DNA of 64,000 bases from Colletes latitarsis (taxonomy: Eukaryota; Arthropoda; Insecta; Hymenoptera; Colletidae): NCBI RefSeq assembly GCF_051014445.1, contig NW_027488367.1, positions 24,847,501-24,911,500 on the forward strand, read 5' to 3'. A program made the translations under genes and the position numbers. Below, piece by piece: positions 36,601 to 50,500 of the stretch. How positions within the stretch are numbered: the first letter of the stretch is position 1; each line of letters begins with the position of its first letter. The notes below the pieces were generated by a model. The model did not search any database. It saw nothing but the letters and a program-made list of their open reading frames with translations, and had not been told where the DNA came from.

Positions 36601-37690
36601 TGCTTTGGATCACGTAGTAAAGTGGTACCACACTGAAACAGTCCATTAAACCTGGTTTGGATCAATATTTTTGAGGATAACGCATGTTAGGTCTAGGTTA
36701 GGCCGGGGATTTTCACTCATCAGACTCATACTTTCGCATTCTTCACATACTTGTTGAACGGATCCTGGGTTTTTACTGGTGCGGATCACGTAGTAATGTG
36801 GTACCACACTGAAACATTCAATAAACCTGGTCTTGATAAATATTTTAGAGGATAACGCATGTTAGGTCTGGGTTAGGTCTAGGATTTGCCCTCATCAGGC
36901 TCCTACTTTCGCATATTTCTCATACTTCATGGCTGGATCCTGGGCTATTTCCGGATTGGATCACATAGTAATGTGGTACCACACTGAAACAGTCAATTAA
37001 ACCTGGTTTTGATCAATATTTTTGAGAATAATTCATGTTAGGTCTAGGTTAGGTCAGGGATTTGCTCTCATCAGGCTCATTCTTTCGCATATTTCTCATA
37101 CTTGATGGCTAGATCCTGGGCTTTTTATGGATTGCATCACGTAGTAATGAAGTACAACACTGAAACAGTCAATTAAACCTGGTTTCCATCAATATTTTAG
37201 AGGACAACGCATGTCAGGTCTAGGTTAGGTCTGGGATTTGCTCTTATCAGGGTCATACTGTCGCAGTTTTAACTTACTTGTTGAACGGATCCTGGGTTTT
37301 TTCTGGTTTGGTTCACATAGTAATGTGGTACCACACTGAAACATTCAATTAAACCTGGTCTTGATAAATATTTTAGAGGATAACGCATGTTAGGTTTGGG
37401 TCAGGTCTAGGATTTGCCCTCATCAGGCTCATACTTTCGCATATTTCTTATTCTTCATGGCTAGATCCTGGGCTGTTTCTGGATTGTATCACATAGTAAT
37501 GTGGTACCACGCTGAAACAGTCGATTAAACCTGGTTTCGATCAATATTTTAGAGGATAACGCAAGTTAAGTCTGGGATAGGTCTGGGATTTGACCTCATC
37601 AGACTCATACTTTCGCGTTTTTCACATACTTGTTGAACAGATCCTTGGTTTTTTCTGGTTTGGATCACGTAGTAATGTGGTACCACACTG
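30600..37690 (+). repeat. mixed satellite segment between higher-order repeats
   Basis: Families A, B and C are present with more single-base changes. A five-monomer duplication (880 bp) links about 33895-34430 with 34775-35310. An 11-bp deletion shortens the monomer near 32998. No gene is seen. Confidence 0.75.
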
Positions 37691-40510
37691 AAACAGTCGA
37701 TGAAACCTGGTTTCGATCAATATTTTAGAGGATAACGCAAGTTAAGTCTGGGATTGGTCTGGGATTTGACCTCATCAGACTCATACTTTCGCACAGTTCA
37801 CATACTCGTTGATCAGATCCTGGGTTATTTTCTGGTTTGGACCACATAGTAATGTGGAACCACACTGAAACAGTCGATTAAACCAGGTTTCGATCAATAT
37901 TTTTGAGGATAACACATGTTAGGTCTAGGTTAGGCCTGGGATTTTCACTCATCAGGCTCATACTTTCGCATTCTTCACATACTTGTTGAACGGATCCTGG
38001 GTTTTTTCTGGTTTGGATCACGTAGTAATGTGGGACCACACTGTAACAGTCAATTAAACCTGGTTTCGATCAATATTTTAGAGAATAATTCATGCTAGGT
38101 CTAGGTTAGGTCTGGGATTTGCTCTCATCAGGCTCATTCTTTCGCATATTTCTCATACTTGATGGCTAGATCTTGGGCTTTTTCTGGATTGCATCACGTA
38201 GTAATGAAGTACAACACTGAAACAGTCAATTAAACCTGGCTTCCAACAATATCTTAGAGGACAACGCAAGTGAGATCTGGGATAGGTCTGGGATTTGCCC
38301 TCATCAGGCTCATAGTTTCGCGTTTTTCACATACTTGTTGAACGGATCCTGGGTTTTTTCTGGTTTGGATCACGTAGTAATGTGGGACCACACTGAAACA
38401 ATCAATTAAACCTGGTCTTGATAAATATTTTAGAGGATAACGCATGTTAGGTCTGGGATAGGTCTGGGATTTGCCCACATCAGGCTCATACTTTCGCGTT
38501 TTTCACATACTCGTTGAACAGATCCTGGGTTATTTTCTGGTTTGGATCACGTAGTAATGTGGTACCACACTGAAACAGCCGATTAAACCAGGTTTCGATC
38601 AATATTTTTGAGGATAACGCATGTTAGGTCAAGTTTAGGCCTGGTATTTTCACTCATCAGACTCATACTTTCGCATTCTTCTCATACTTGTTGAACGGAT
38701 CCTGGGTTTTTTCTGGTTTGGATCACGTAGTAATGTGGGACCACACAGAAACAATCAATTAAACCTCGTCTTGATAAATATTTTAGGGGATAACGCATGT
38801 TAGGTCTGGGTTAGGTCTAGGATTTGCCCTCGTCAGGCTCATACTTTCGCATATTTCTCATACTTCATGGCTAGATCCTGGGCTATTTCTGGATTGTATC
38901 ACGTAGTAATGAAGTACAACACTGAAACAGTCAATTAAACCTGGTTTCCATCAATATTTGAGAGGATAACGCAAGTTAGGTCTGGGATAGGTCAGCGATT
39001 TGCCCTCATCAGGCTCATACTTTCGCGTTTTTCACATACTTGTTGAACAGATCCGTGGTTTTTTCTGGATTGCGTCACGTAGTAGTGTGGTACCACACTG
39101 AAACAGTCGATTAAACCTGGTTTCGATCAATATTTTAGAGGATAACGCAAGTTAAGTCTGGGATTGGTCTGGGATTTGACCTCATCAGACTCATACTTAC
39201 GCACACTACACATACTCGTTGAACAGATCCTGGGTTATTTTCTGGTTTGGACCACATAGTAATGTGGAACCACACTGAAACAGTCGATTAAACCAGGTTT
39301 CGATCAATATTTTTGAGGATAACACATGTTAGGTCTAGGTTAGGCCTGGGATTTTCACTCATCAGGCTCATACTTTCGCATTCTTCACATACTTGTTGAA
39401 CGGATCCTGGGTTTTTTCTGGTTTGGATCACGTAGTAATGTGGGACCACACTGTAACAGTCAATTAAACCTGGTTTCGATCAATATTTTAGAGAATAATT
39501 CATGCTAGGTCTAGGTTAGGTCTGGGATTTGCACTCATCAGGCTCATTCTTTCGCATATTTCTCATACTTGATGGCTAGATCTTGGGCTTTTTCTGGATT
39601 GCATCACGTAGTAATGAAGTACAACACTGAAACAGTCAATTAAACCTGGCTTCAAACAATATCTTAGAGGACAACGCAAGTGAGATCTGGGATAGGTCTG
39701 GGATTTGCCCTCATCAGGCTCATAGTTTCGCGTTTTTCACATACTTGTTGAACGGATCCTGGGTTTTTTCTGGTTTGGATCACGTAGTAATGTGGGACCA
39801 CACTGAAACAATCAATTAAACCTGGTCTTGATAAATATTTTAGAGGATAACGCATGTTAGGTCTGGGATAGGTCTGGGATTTGCCCACATCAGGCTCATA
39901 CTTTCGCGTTTTTCACATACTCGTTGAACAGATCCTGGGTTATTTTCTGGTTTGGATCACGTAGTAATGTGGTACCACACTGAAACAGCCGATTAAACCG
40001 GGTTTCGATCAATATTTTTGAGGATAACGCATGTTAGGTCAAGGTTAGGCCTGGTATTTTCACTCATCAGACTCATACTTTCGCATTCTTCTCATACTTG
40101 TTGAACGGATCCTGGGTTTTTTCTGGTTTGGATCACGCAGTAATGTGGGACCACACAGAAACAATCAATTAAACCTCGTCTTGATAAATATTTTAGGGGA
40201 TAACGCATGTTAGGTCTGGGTTAGGTCTAGGATTTGCCCTCGTCAGGCTCATACTTTCGCATATTTCTCATACTTCATGGCTAGATCCTGGGCTATTTCT
40301 GGATTGTATCACGTAGTAATGAAGGCACAACACTGAAACAGTCAATTAAACCTGGTTTCCATCAATATTTGAGAGGATAACGCAAGTTAGGTCTGGGATA
40401 GGTCAGCGATTTGCCCTCATCAGGCTCATACTTTCGCGTTTTTCACATACTTCTTGAACAGATCCGTGGTTTTTTCTGGATTGCGTCACGTAGTGGTGTG
40501 GTACCACACT
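37690..40510 (+). repeat. higher-order repeat B: 8 monomers, 1410 bp, two copies
   Basis: Blocks at about 37690-39100 and 39100-40510 match at a shift of 1410 bp (GTTAAGTCTGGGATTGGTCT at 37741 and 39151) with few differences. Similarity stops on both sides, so this is a simple tandem duplication of eight monomers. Confidence 0.85.
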
Positions 40511-41560
40511 GAAACAGTCGATTAAACCTGGTTTCGATCAATATATTTGAGGATAACGCATGTTAGGTCTAGGTTAGGCCGGGGATTTTCACTCAACAGA
40601 CTCATACTTTCGCATTCTTCACATACTTGTTGAACGGATCCTGGATTCTTACTGGTTTGGATCACGTAGTAATGTGGTACCACACTGAAACATTCAATTA
40701 AACCTGGTCTTGATAAATATTTTAGAGGATGACGCATATTAGGTCTGGGTTAGGTCTAGGAGTTGCCCTCATCAGGCTCATACTTTCGGATATTTCTCAT
40801 ACTTCATGGCTGGATCCTGGGCTATTTCTGGATTGCATCACGTAGTAATGAGGTACCACACTGAAGCAGTCAATTAAACCTGGTTTTGATCAATATTTTA
40901 GAGAATAATTCATGTTAGGTCTAGGTTAGGTCTGGGATTTTCACTCATCAGACTCATACTTTCGCATTCTTCACATACTTGTTGAACGGATCTTGGGTTT
41001 TTTCTGGTGTGGATCACGTAGTAATGTGGTACCACACTGAAACAATCAATTAAACCTGATCTTGATAAATATTTTAGAGGATAACGCATGTTAGGTCTAG
41101 GTTAGGTCTGGGATTTGCTCTCATCAGGCTCATTCTTTCGCATATATCTCATACTTGACGGCTAGATCCTGGGCTTTTTCTGGATTGCATCACGTAGTAA
41201 TGAAGTACAACACTGAAACAGTCAATTAAACCTGGTTTCGATCAATATTTTAGAGAATAATTCATGTTTGGTCTAGGTTAGGTCTGGGATTTGCTCTCAT
41301 CAGGCTCATTCTTTCGCATATTTCTCATACTTGATGGCTAGATCCTGGGCTTTCTCTGGATTGCATCACGTAGTAATGAAGTACAACACTGAAACAGTCA
41401 ATTAAACCTGGTTTCCCTCAATATTTTAGAGGACAACGCATGTTAGGTCTAGGTTAGGCCTGGGATTTGCCCTCATCAGGGTCATACTTTCGCAGTTTTA
41501 ACATACATGCTGACCTGATCGAGGGTTTTTTCTGCTTTGGATCACGTAGTAAAGTGGTAC
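40510..41560 (+). repeat. mixed satellite spacer
   Basis: About six monomers of types A, B and C join repeat blocks B and C, with no period longer than the monomer. Nothing else is seen here. Confidence 0.7.
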
Positions 41561-44500
41561 CACACTGAAACATTCAATTAAACCTGATCTTGATAAATAT
41601 TTTAGAGTATAACGCATGTTAGGTCTGGGTTGGGTCTAGGATTTGCCCTCATCAGGCTCATACTTTCGCATATTTCTCATACTTCATGGCTAGATCCTGG
41701 GCTGTTTCTGGATTGTATCACGTAGTAATGTGGTACCACGCTGAAACAGTCAATTAAACCTGGTTTCGATCAATATTTTAGAGGATAACGCATGTTAGGT
41801 CTGGGATAGGTCTGGGATTTGCCCACATCAGGCTCATACCTTCGCGTTTTTCACATACTCGTTGAACAGATCCTGGGTTACTTTCTGGTTTGGATCACGT
41901 AGTAATGTGGTACCACACTGAAACAGTCGATTAAACCAGGTTTCGATCAATATTTTTGAGGATAACGCATGTTAGGTCAAGGTTAGGTCTGGTATTTTCC
42001 CTCATCAGACTCATACTTTCGCATTCTTCACATACTTGTTGAACGGATCCTGGGTTTTTTCTCGTTTGGATCACGTAGTAATGCGGGACCACACAGAAAC
42101 AATCAATTAAACCTGGTCTTGATAAATATTTTAGAGGATAACGCATGTTAGGTCTGGGTTAGGTCTAGGATTTGCCCTCGTCAGGCTCATACTTTCGCAT
42201 ATTTCTCATACTTCATGGCTAGATCCAGGGCTATTTCTTGATTGTATCACGTAGTAATGAAGTACAACACTGAAACAGTCAATTAAACCTGGTTTCCATC
42301 AATATTTTAGAGGATAACGCAAGTTAGGTCTGGGATAGGTCTGGGATTTGCCCTCATCAGGCTCATACTTTCGCGTTTTTCACATACTTGTTGAACAGAT
42401 CCTGGGTTTTTTCTGGATTGCGTCACGTAGTAGTGTGGTACCACACTGAAACAGTCGATTAAACCTGGTTTCGATCAATATTTTAGAGGATAACGCAAGT
42501 TAAGTCTGGGATTGGTCTGGGATTTGACCTCATCAGACTCATACTTTCGCACACTTCACATACTCGTTGAACAGATCCTGGGTTATTTTCTGGTTTGGAC
42601 CACATAGTAATGTGGAACCACACTGAAACAGTCGATTAAACCAGGTTTCGATCAATATTTTTGGGGATAACGCATGTTAGGTCTAGGTTAGGCCTGGGAT
42701 TTTCACTCATCAGGCTCATACTTTCGCGTTCTTCACATACTTGTTGAACGGATCCTGGGTTTTTTCTGGTTTGGATCACGTAGTAATGTGGGACCACACT
42801 GTAACAGTTAATTAAACCTGGTTTCGATCAATATTTTAGAGAATAATTCATGCTAGGTCTGGGATAGGTCTGGGATTTGCCCTCATCAGGCTCATTGTTT
42901 CGCGTTTTTCACATACTTGTTGAACAGATCCTGGGTTTTTTCTGGTTTGTATCACGTAGTAGTGTGGTACCACACTGAAACTGTCCATTAAACCTGGTTT
43001 GCATCAATATTTTAGAGGATAACGCATGTTAGGTCTAGGTTAGCCCTGGGATTTTCACTCATCAGACTCATACTTTCGCATTCTTCACATACTTGTTGAA
43101 CTGATCCTGGGTTTTTTCTGGTTTGGATCACGTAGTAATGTGGTACCACACTGAAACAGTCGATTAAACCTGGTTTCGATCAATATTTTAGAGGATAACG
43201 CAAGTTAGGTCTGGGATAGGTCTGGGATTTGACCTCATCAGACTCATACTTTCGCACACTACACATACTCGTTGAACAGATCCTGGGTTATTTTCTGGTT
43301 TGGATCACATAGTAATGTGGTACCACACTGTAACAGTCGATTAAACCAGGTTTCGATCAATATTTTAGAGTATAACTCATGTTAGGTCTAGGTTAGGCCT
43401 GGTATTTTCACTCATCAGACTCATACTTTCGCATTCTTCTCATACTTGTTGAACGGATCCTGGGTTTTTTCTGGTTTGGATCACGTAGTAATGTGGGACC
43501 ACACAGAAACAATCAATTAAACCTGGTCTTGATAAATATTTTAGAGGATAACGCATGTTAGGTCTGGGTTAGGTCTAGGATTTGCCCTCGTCAGGCTCAT
43601 ACTTTCGCATATTTCTCATACTTCATGGCTAGATCCAGGGCTATTTCTGGATTGTATCACGTAGTAATGAAGTACAACACTGAAACAGTCAATTAAACCT
43701 GGTTTCCATCAATATTTTAGAGGATAACGCAAGTTAGGTCTGGGATAGGTCTGGGATTTGCCCTCATCAGGCTCATACTTTCGCGTTTTTCACATACTTG
43801 TTGAACAGATCCTGGGTTTTTTCTGGATTGCGTCACGTAGTAGTGTGGAACCACACTGAAACAGTCGATTAAACCAGGTTTCGATCAATATTTTTGAGGA
43901 TAACGCATGTTAGGTCTAGGTTAGGCCTGGGATTTTCACTCATCAGGCTCATACTTTCGCGTTTTTCACATACTTGTTGAACAGATCCTGGGTTTTTTCT
44001 GGTTTGTATCACGTTGTAGTGTGATACCACACTGAAACTGTCCATTAAACCTGGTTTCGATCAATATTTTAGAGGATAACGCAAGTTAGGTCTGGGATAG
44101 GTCTGGGATTTGACCTCGTCAGACTCATACTTTCGCACACTACACATACTCGTTGCACAGATCCTGGGTTATTTTCTGGTTTGGATCACATAGTAATGTG
44201 GTACCACACTGTAACAGTCGATTAAACCAGGTTTCGATCAATATTTTAGAGTATAACTCATGTTAGGTCTAGGTTAGGCCTGGGATTTTCATTTATCAGA
44301 CTCATACTTTCGCATTCTTCACATACTTGTTGAACGGATTCTGGGTTTTTTCTGGTTTGGATCACGTAGTAATGTGGGACCACACTGAAACAGTCAATTA
44401 AACCTGGTTTGGATAAATATTTTAGAGGATAATGCATCTTAGGTCTGGGTTAGGTCTAAGATTTGCCCTCATCAGGCTCACAGTTTCGCGTTTTTCACAT

Positions 44501-47500
44501 ACTTGTTGAACAGATCCTGGGTTCTTTCTGGTTTGGATCACGAAGTAGTGTGGTACCACACTGAAACAGTCCATTAAACCTGGTTTCGCTCAATATTTTA
44601 AAGGATAACGCATGTTAGGTCTAGGTTAGGTCTGGGATTTGCTCTCATCAGGCTCATTCTTTCGCATATTTCTCATACTTGATGGCTAGATCCTAGGCTT
44701 TTTCTGGATTGCATCACGTAGTAATGTAGTACCACACTGAAACAGTCAATGAAACCTGGTTTCGATCAATATTTTAGAGGATAACACATGTTAGGTCTAG
44801 GTTAGCCCTGGGATTTTCACTCATCAGACTCATACTTTCGCATTCTTCACATACTTGTTGAACTGATCCTGGCTTTTTTCTGGTTTGGATCACCTAGTAA
44901 TGTGGTACCACACTGAAACGGTCGATTAAACCTGGTTTCGATCAATATTTTAGAGGATAACGCATGTTAGGTCTAGGTTAGCCCTGGGATTTTCACTCAT
45001 CAGATTCATACTTTCGCATTCTTCACATACTTGTTGAACTGATCCTGGGTTTTTTCTGGTTTGGATCACGTAGTAATGTGGTACCACACTGAAACAGTCA
45101 ATTAAACCTGGTTTCGATCAATATTTTGGAGAATAATTCATGTTATGTCTAGGTTAGGTCTGGGATTTGCTGTCATCAGGCTCATTCTTTCGCATATTTC
45201 TCATACTTGAGGGCTAGATCCTGGGCTTTTTCTGGATTGCATCACGTAGTAATGAAGTACAACACTGAAACAGTCAATTAAACCTGGTTTCCATCAATAT
45301 TTTAGAGGACATCGCATGTTAGGTGTGGGATAGGTGTGGGATTTTCACTCATCAGACTCATACTTTCGCATTCTTCACATATTTGTTCAACAGATCCTGG
45401 GTTTTTTCTGGATTGCGTCACGTAGTAGTGTGGTACCACACTGAAACAGTCGATTAAACCTGGCTTCGATCAATATTTTTGAGGATAACGCATGTTAGGT
45501 CTAGGTTAGGCCGGGGTTTTCACTCAACAGACTCATACTTTCGCATTCTTCACATACTTGTTGAACGGATCCTGGATTCTTACTGGTTTGGATCACGTAG
45601 TAATGTGGTACCACACTGAAACATTCAATTAAACCTGGTCTTGATAAATATTTTAGAGGATAACGCATGTTAGGTCTGGGTTAGGTCTAGGATTTGCCCT
45701 CATCAGGCTCATACTTTCGCATATTTCTCATACTTCATGGCTGGATCCTGGGCTTTTTCTGAATTGCATCACGTAGTAATGAAGTACAACACTGAAACAG
45801 TCAATTAAACCTGGTTTCCATCAATATTTTAGAGGACATCACATGTTAGGTCTAGGTTAGGCCTGGGATTTGCCCTCATCAGGGTCATACTTTCGCAGTT
45901 TTAACATACATGCTGACCTGATCGAGGGTTTTTTCTGCTTTGGATCACGTAGTAAAGTGGTACCACACTGAAACTGTCCATTAAACCTGGTTTGGATCAA
46001 TATTTTAGAGGATAACGCATGTTAGGTCTAGGTTAGCCCTGGGATTTTCACTCATCAGACTCATACTTTCGCATTCTTCACATACTTGTTGAACGGATCC
46101 AGGGTTTTTTCTGGTTTGGTTCACGTTGTAATGTGGTACCACACTGAAACATTCAATTAAACCTGATCTTGATAAATATTTTAGAGTATAACGCATGTTA
46201 GGTCTGGCTTGGGTCTAGGATTTGCCCTCATCAGGCTCATACTTTCGCTTATTTCTCATACTTCATGGCTAGATCCTGGGCTGTTTCTGGATTGTATCAC
46301 GTAGTAATGTGGTACCACGCTGAAACAGTCAATTAAACCTGGTTTCGATCAATATTTTAGAGGATAACGCATGTTAGGTCTGGGATAGGTCTGGGATTTG
46401 CCCACATCAGGCTCATACCTTCGCGTTTTTCACATACACGTTGAACAGATCCTGGGTTACTTTCTGGTTTGGATCACGTAGTAATGTGGTACCACACTGA
46501 AACAGTCGATTAAACCAGGTTTCGATCAATATTTTTGAGGATAACGCATGTTAGGTCAAGGTTAGGCCTGGTATTTTCCCTCATCAGACTCATACTTTCG
46601 CATTCTTCACATACTTGTTGAACGGATCCTGGGTTTTTTCTCGTTTGGATCACGTAGTAATGCGGGACCACACAGAAACAATCAATTAAACCTGGTCTTG
46701 ATAAATATTTTAGAGGACAACGCATGTTAGGTCTGGGTTAGGTCTAGGATTTGCCCTCGTCAGGCTCATACTTTCGCATATTTCTCATACTTCATGGCTA
46801 GATCCAGGGCTATTTCTTGATTGTATCACGTAGTAATGAAGTACAACACTGAAACAGTCAATTAAACCTGGTTTCCATCAATATTTTAGAGGATAACGCA
46901 AGTTAGGTCTGGGATAGGTCTGGGATTTGCCCTCATCAGGCTCATACTTTCGCGTTTTTCACATACTTGTTGAACAGATCCTGGGTTTTTTCTGGATTGC
47001 GTCACGTAGTAGTGTGGTACCACACTGAAACAGTCGATTAAACCTGGTTTCGATCAATATTTTAGAGGATAACGCAAGTTAAGTCTGGGATTGGTCTGGG
47101 ATTTGACCTCATCAGACTCATACTTTCGCACACTTCACATACTCGTTGAACAGATCCTGGGTTATTTTCTGGTTTGGACCACATAGTAATGTGGAACCAC
47201 ACTGAAACAGTCGATTAAACCAGGTTTCGATCAATATTTTTGGGGATAACGCATGTTAGGTCTAGGTTAGGCCTGGGATTTTCACTCATCAGGCTCATAC
47301 TTTCGCATTCTTCACATACTTGTTGAACGGATCCTGGGTTTTTTCTGGTTTGGATCACGTAGTAATGTGGGACGACACTGTAACAGTTAATTAAACCTGG
47401 TTTCGATCAATATTTTAGAGAATAATTCATGCTAGGTCTGGGATAGGTCTGGGATTTGCCCTCATCAGGCTCATTGTTTCGCGTTTTTCACATACTTGTT

Positions 47501-50500
47501 GAACAGATCCTGGGTTTTTTCTGGTTTGTATCACGTAGTAGTGTGGTACCACACTGAAACTGTCCATTAAACCTGGTTTGCATCAATATTTTAGAGGATA
47601 ACGCATGTTAGGTCTAGGTTAGCCCTGGGATTTTCACTCATCAGACTCATACTTTCGCATTCTTCACATACTTGTTGAACTGATCCTGGGTTTTTTCTGG
47701 TTTGGATCACGTAGTAATGTGGTACCACACTGAAACAGTCGATTAAACCTGGTTTCGATCAATATTTTAGAGGATAACGCAAGTTAGGTCTGGGATAGGT
47801 CTGGGATTTGACCTCATCAGACTCATACTTTCGCACACTACACATACTCGTTGAACTGATCCTGGGTTATTTTCTGGTTTGGATCACATAGTAATGTGGT
47901 ACCACACTGTAACAGTCGATTAAACCAGGTTTCGATCAATATTTTAGAGTATAACTCATGTTAGGTCTAGGTTAGGCCTGGTATTTTCACTCATCAGACT
48001 CATACTTTCGCATTCTTCTCATACTTGTTGAACGGATCCTGGGTTTTTTCTGGTTTGGATCACGTAGTAATGTGGGACCACACAGAAACAATCAATTAAA
48101 CCTGGTCTTGATAAATATTTTAGAGGATAACGCATGTTAGGTCTGGGTTAGGTCTAGGATTTGCCCTCGTCAGGCTCATACTTTCGCATATTTCTCATAC
48201 TTCATGGCTAGATCCAGGGCTATTTCTGGATTGTATCACGTAGTAATGAAGTACAACACTGAAACAGTCAATTAAACCTGGTTTCCATCAATATTTTAGA
48301 GGATAACGCAAGTTAGGTCTGGGATAGGTCTGGGATTTGCCCTCATCAGGCTCATACTTTCGCGTTTTTCACATACTTGTTGAACAGATCCTGGGTTTTT
48401 TCTGGATTGCGTCACGTAGTAGTGTGGAACCACACTGAAACAGTCGATTAAACCAGGTTTCGATCAATATTTTTGAGGATAACGCATGTTAGGTCTAGGT
48501 TAGGCCTGGGATTTTCACTCATCAGGCTCATACTTTCGCGTTTTTCACATACTTGTTGAACAGATCCTGGGTTTTTTCTGGTTTGTATCACGTTGTAGTG
48601 TGGTACCACACTGAAACTGTCCATTAAACCTGGTTTCGATCAATATTTTAGAGGATAACGCAAGTTAGGTCTGGGATAGGTCTGGGATTTGACCTCGTCA
48701 GACTCATACTTTCGCACACTACACATACTCGTTGCACAGATCCTGGGTTATTTTCTGGTTTGGATCACATAGTAATGTGGTACCACACTGTAACAGTCGA
48801 TTAAACCAGGTTTCGATCAATATTTTAAAGGATAACGCATGTTAGGTCTAGGTTAGGTCTGGGATTTGCTCTCATCAGGCTCATTCTTTCGCATATTTCT
48901 CATACTTGATGGCTATATCCTAGGCTTTTTCTGGATTGCATCACGTAGTAATGTAGTACCACACTGAAACAGTCAATGAAACCTGGTTTCGATCAATATT
49001 TTAGAGGATAACACATGTTAGGTCTAGGTTAGCCCTGGGATTTTCACTCATCAGACTCATACTTTCGCATTCTTCACATACTTGTTGAACTGATCCTGGG
49101 TTTTTTCTGGTTTGGATCACCTAGTAATGTGGTACCACACTGAAACGGTCGATTAAACCTGGTTTCGATCAATATTTTAGAGGATAACGCATGTTAGGTC
49201 TAGGTTAGCCCTGGGATTTTCACACATCAGATTCATACTTTCGCATTCTTCACATACTTGTTGAACGGATCCAGGGTTTTTTCTGGTTTGGTTCACGTAG
49301 TAATGTGGTACCACACTGAAACATTCAATTAAACCTGATCTTGATAAATATTTTAGAGTATAACGCATGTTAGGTCTGGGTTGGGTCTAGGATTTGCCCT
49401 CATCAGGCTCATACTTTCGCATATTTCTCATACTTCATGGCTAGATCCTGGGCTGTTTCTGGATTGTATCACGTAGTAATGTGGTACCACGCTGAAACAG
49501 TCAATTAAACCTGGTTTCGATCAATATTTTAGAGGATAACGCATGTTAGGTCTGGGATAGGTCTGGGATTTGCCCACATCAGGCTCATACCTTCGCGTTT
49601 TTCACATACTCGTTGAACAGATCCTGGGTTACTTTCTGGTTTGGATCACGTAGTAATGTGGTACCACCCTGAAACAGTCGATTAAACCAGGTTTCGATCA
49701 ATATTTTTGAGGATAACGCATGTTAGGTCAAGGTTAGGCCTGGTATTTTCCCTCATCAGACTCATACTTTCGCATTCTTCACATACTTGTTGAACGGATC
49801 CTGGGTTTTTTCTCGTTTGGATCACGTAGTAATGCGGGACCACACAGAAACAATCAATTAAACCTGGTCTTGATAAATATTTTAGAGGATAACGCATGTT
49901 AGGTCTGGGTTAGGTCTAGGATTTGCCCTCGTCAGGCTCATACTTTCGCATATTTCTCATACTTCATGGCTAGATCCAGGGCTATTTCTTGATTGTATCA
50001 CGTAGTAATGAAGTACAACACTGAAACAGTCAATTAAACCTGGTTTCCATCAATATTTTAGAGGATTACGCAAGTTAGGTCTGGGATAGGTCTGGGATTT
50101 GCCCTCATCAGGCTCATACTTTCGCGTTTTTCACATACTTGTTGAACAGATCCTGGGTTTTTTCTGGATTGCGTCACGTAGTAGTGTGGTACCACACTGA
50201 AACAGTCGATTAAACCTGGTTTCGATCAATATTTTAGAGGATAACGCAAGTTAAGTCTGGGATTGGTCTGGGATTTGACCTCATCAGACTCATACTTTCG
50301 CACACTTCACATACTCGTTGAACAGATCCTGGGTTATTTTCTGGTTTGGACCACATAGTAATGTGGAACCACACTGAAACAGTCGATTAAACCAGGTTTC
50401 GATCAATATTTTTGGGGATAACGCATGTTAGGTCTAGGTTAGGCCTGGGATTTTCACTCATCAGGCTCATACTTTCGCATTCTTCACATACTTGTTGAAC

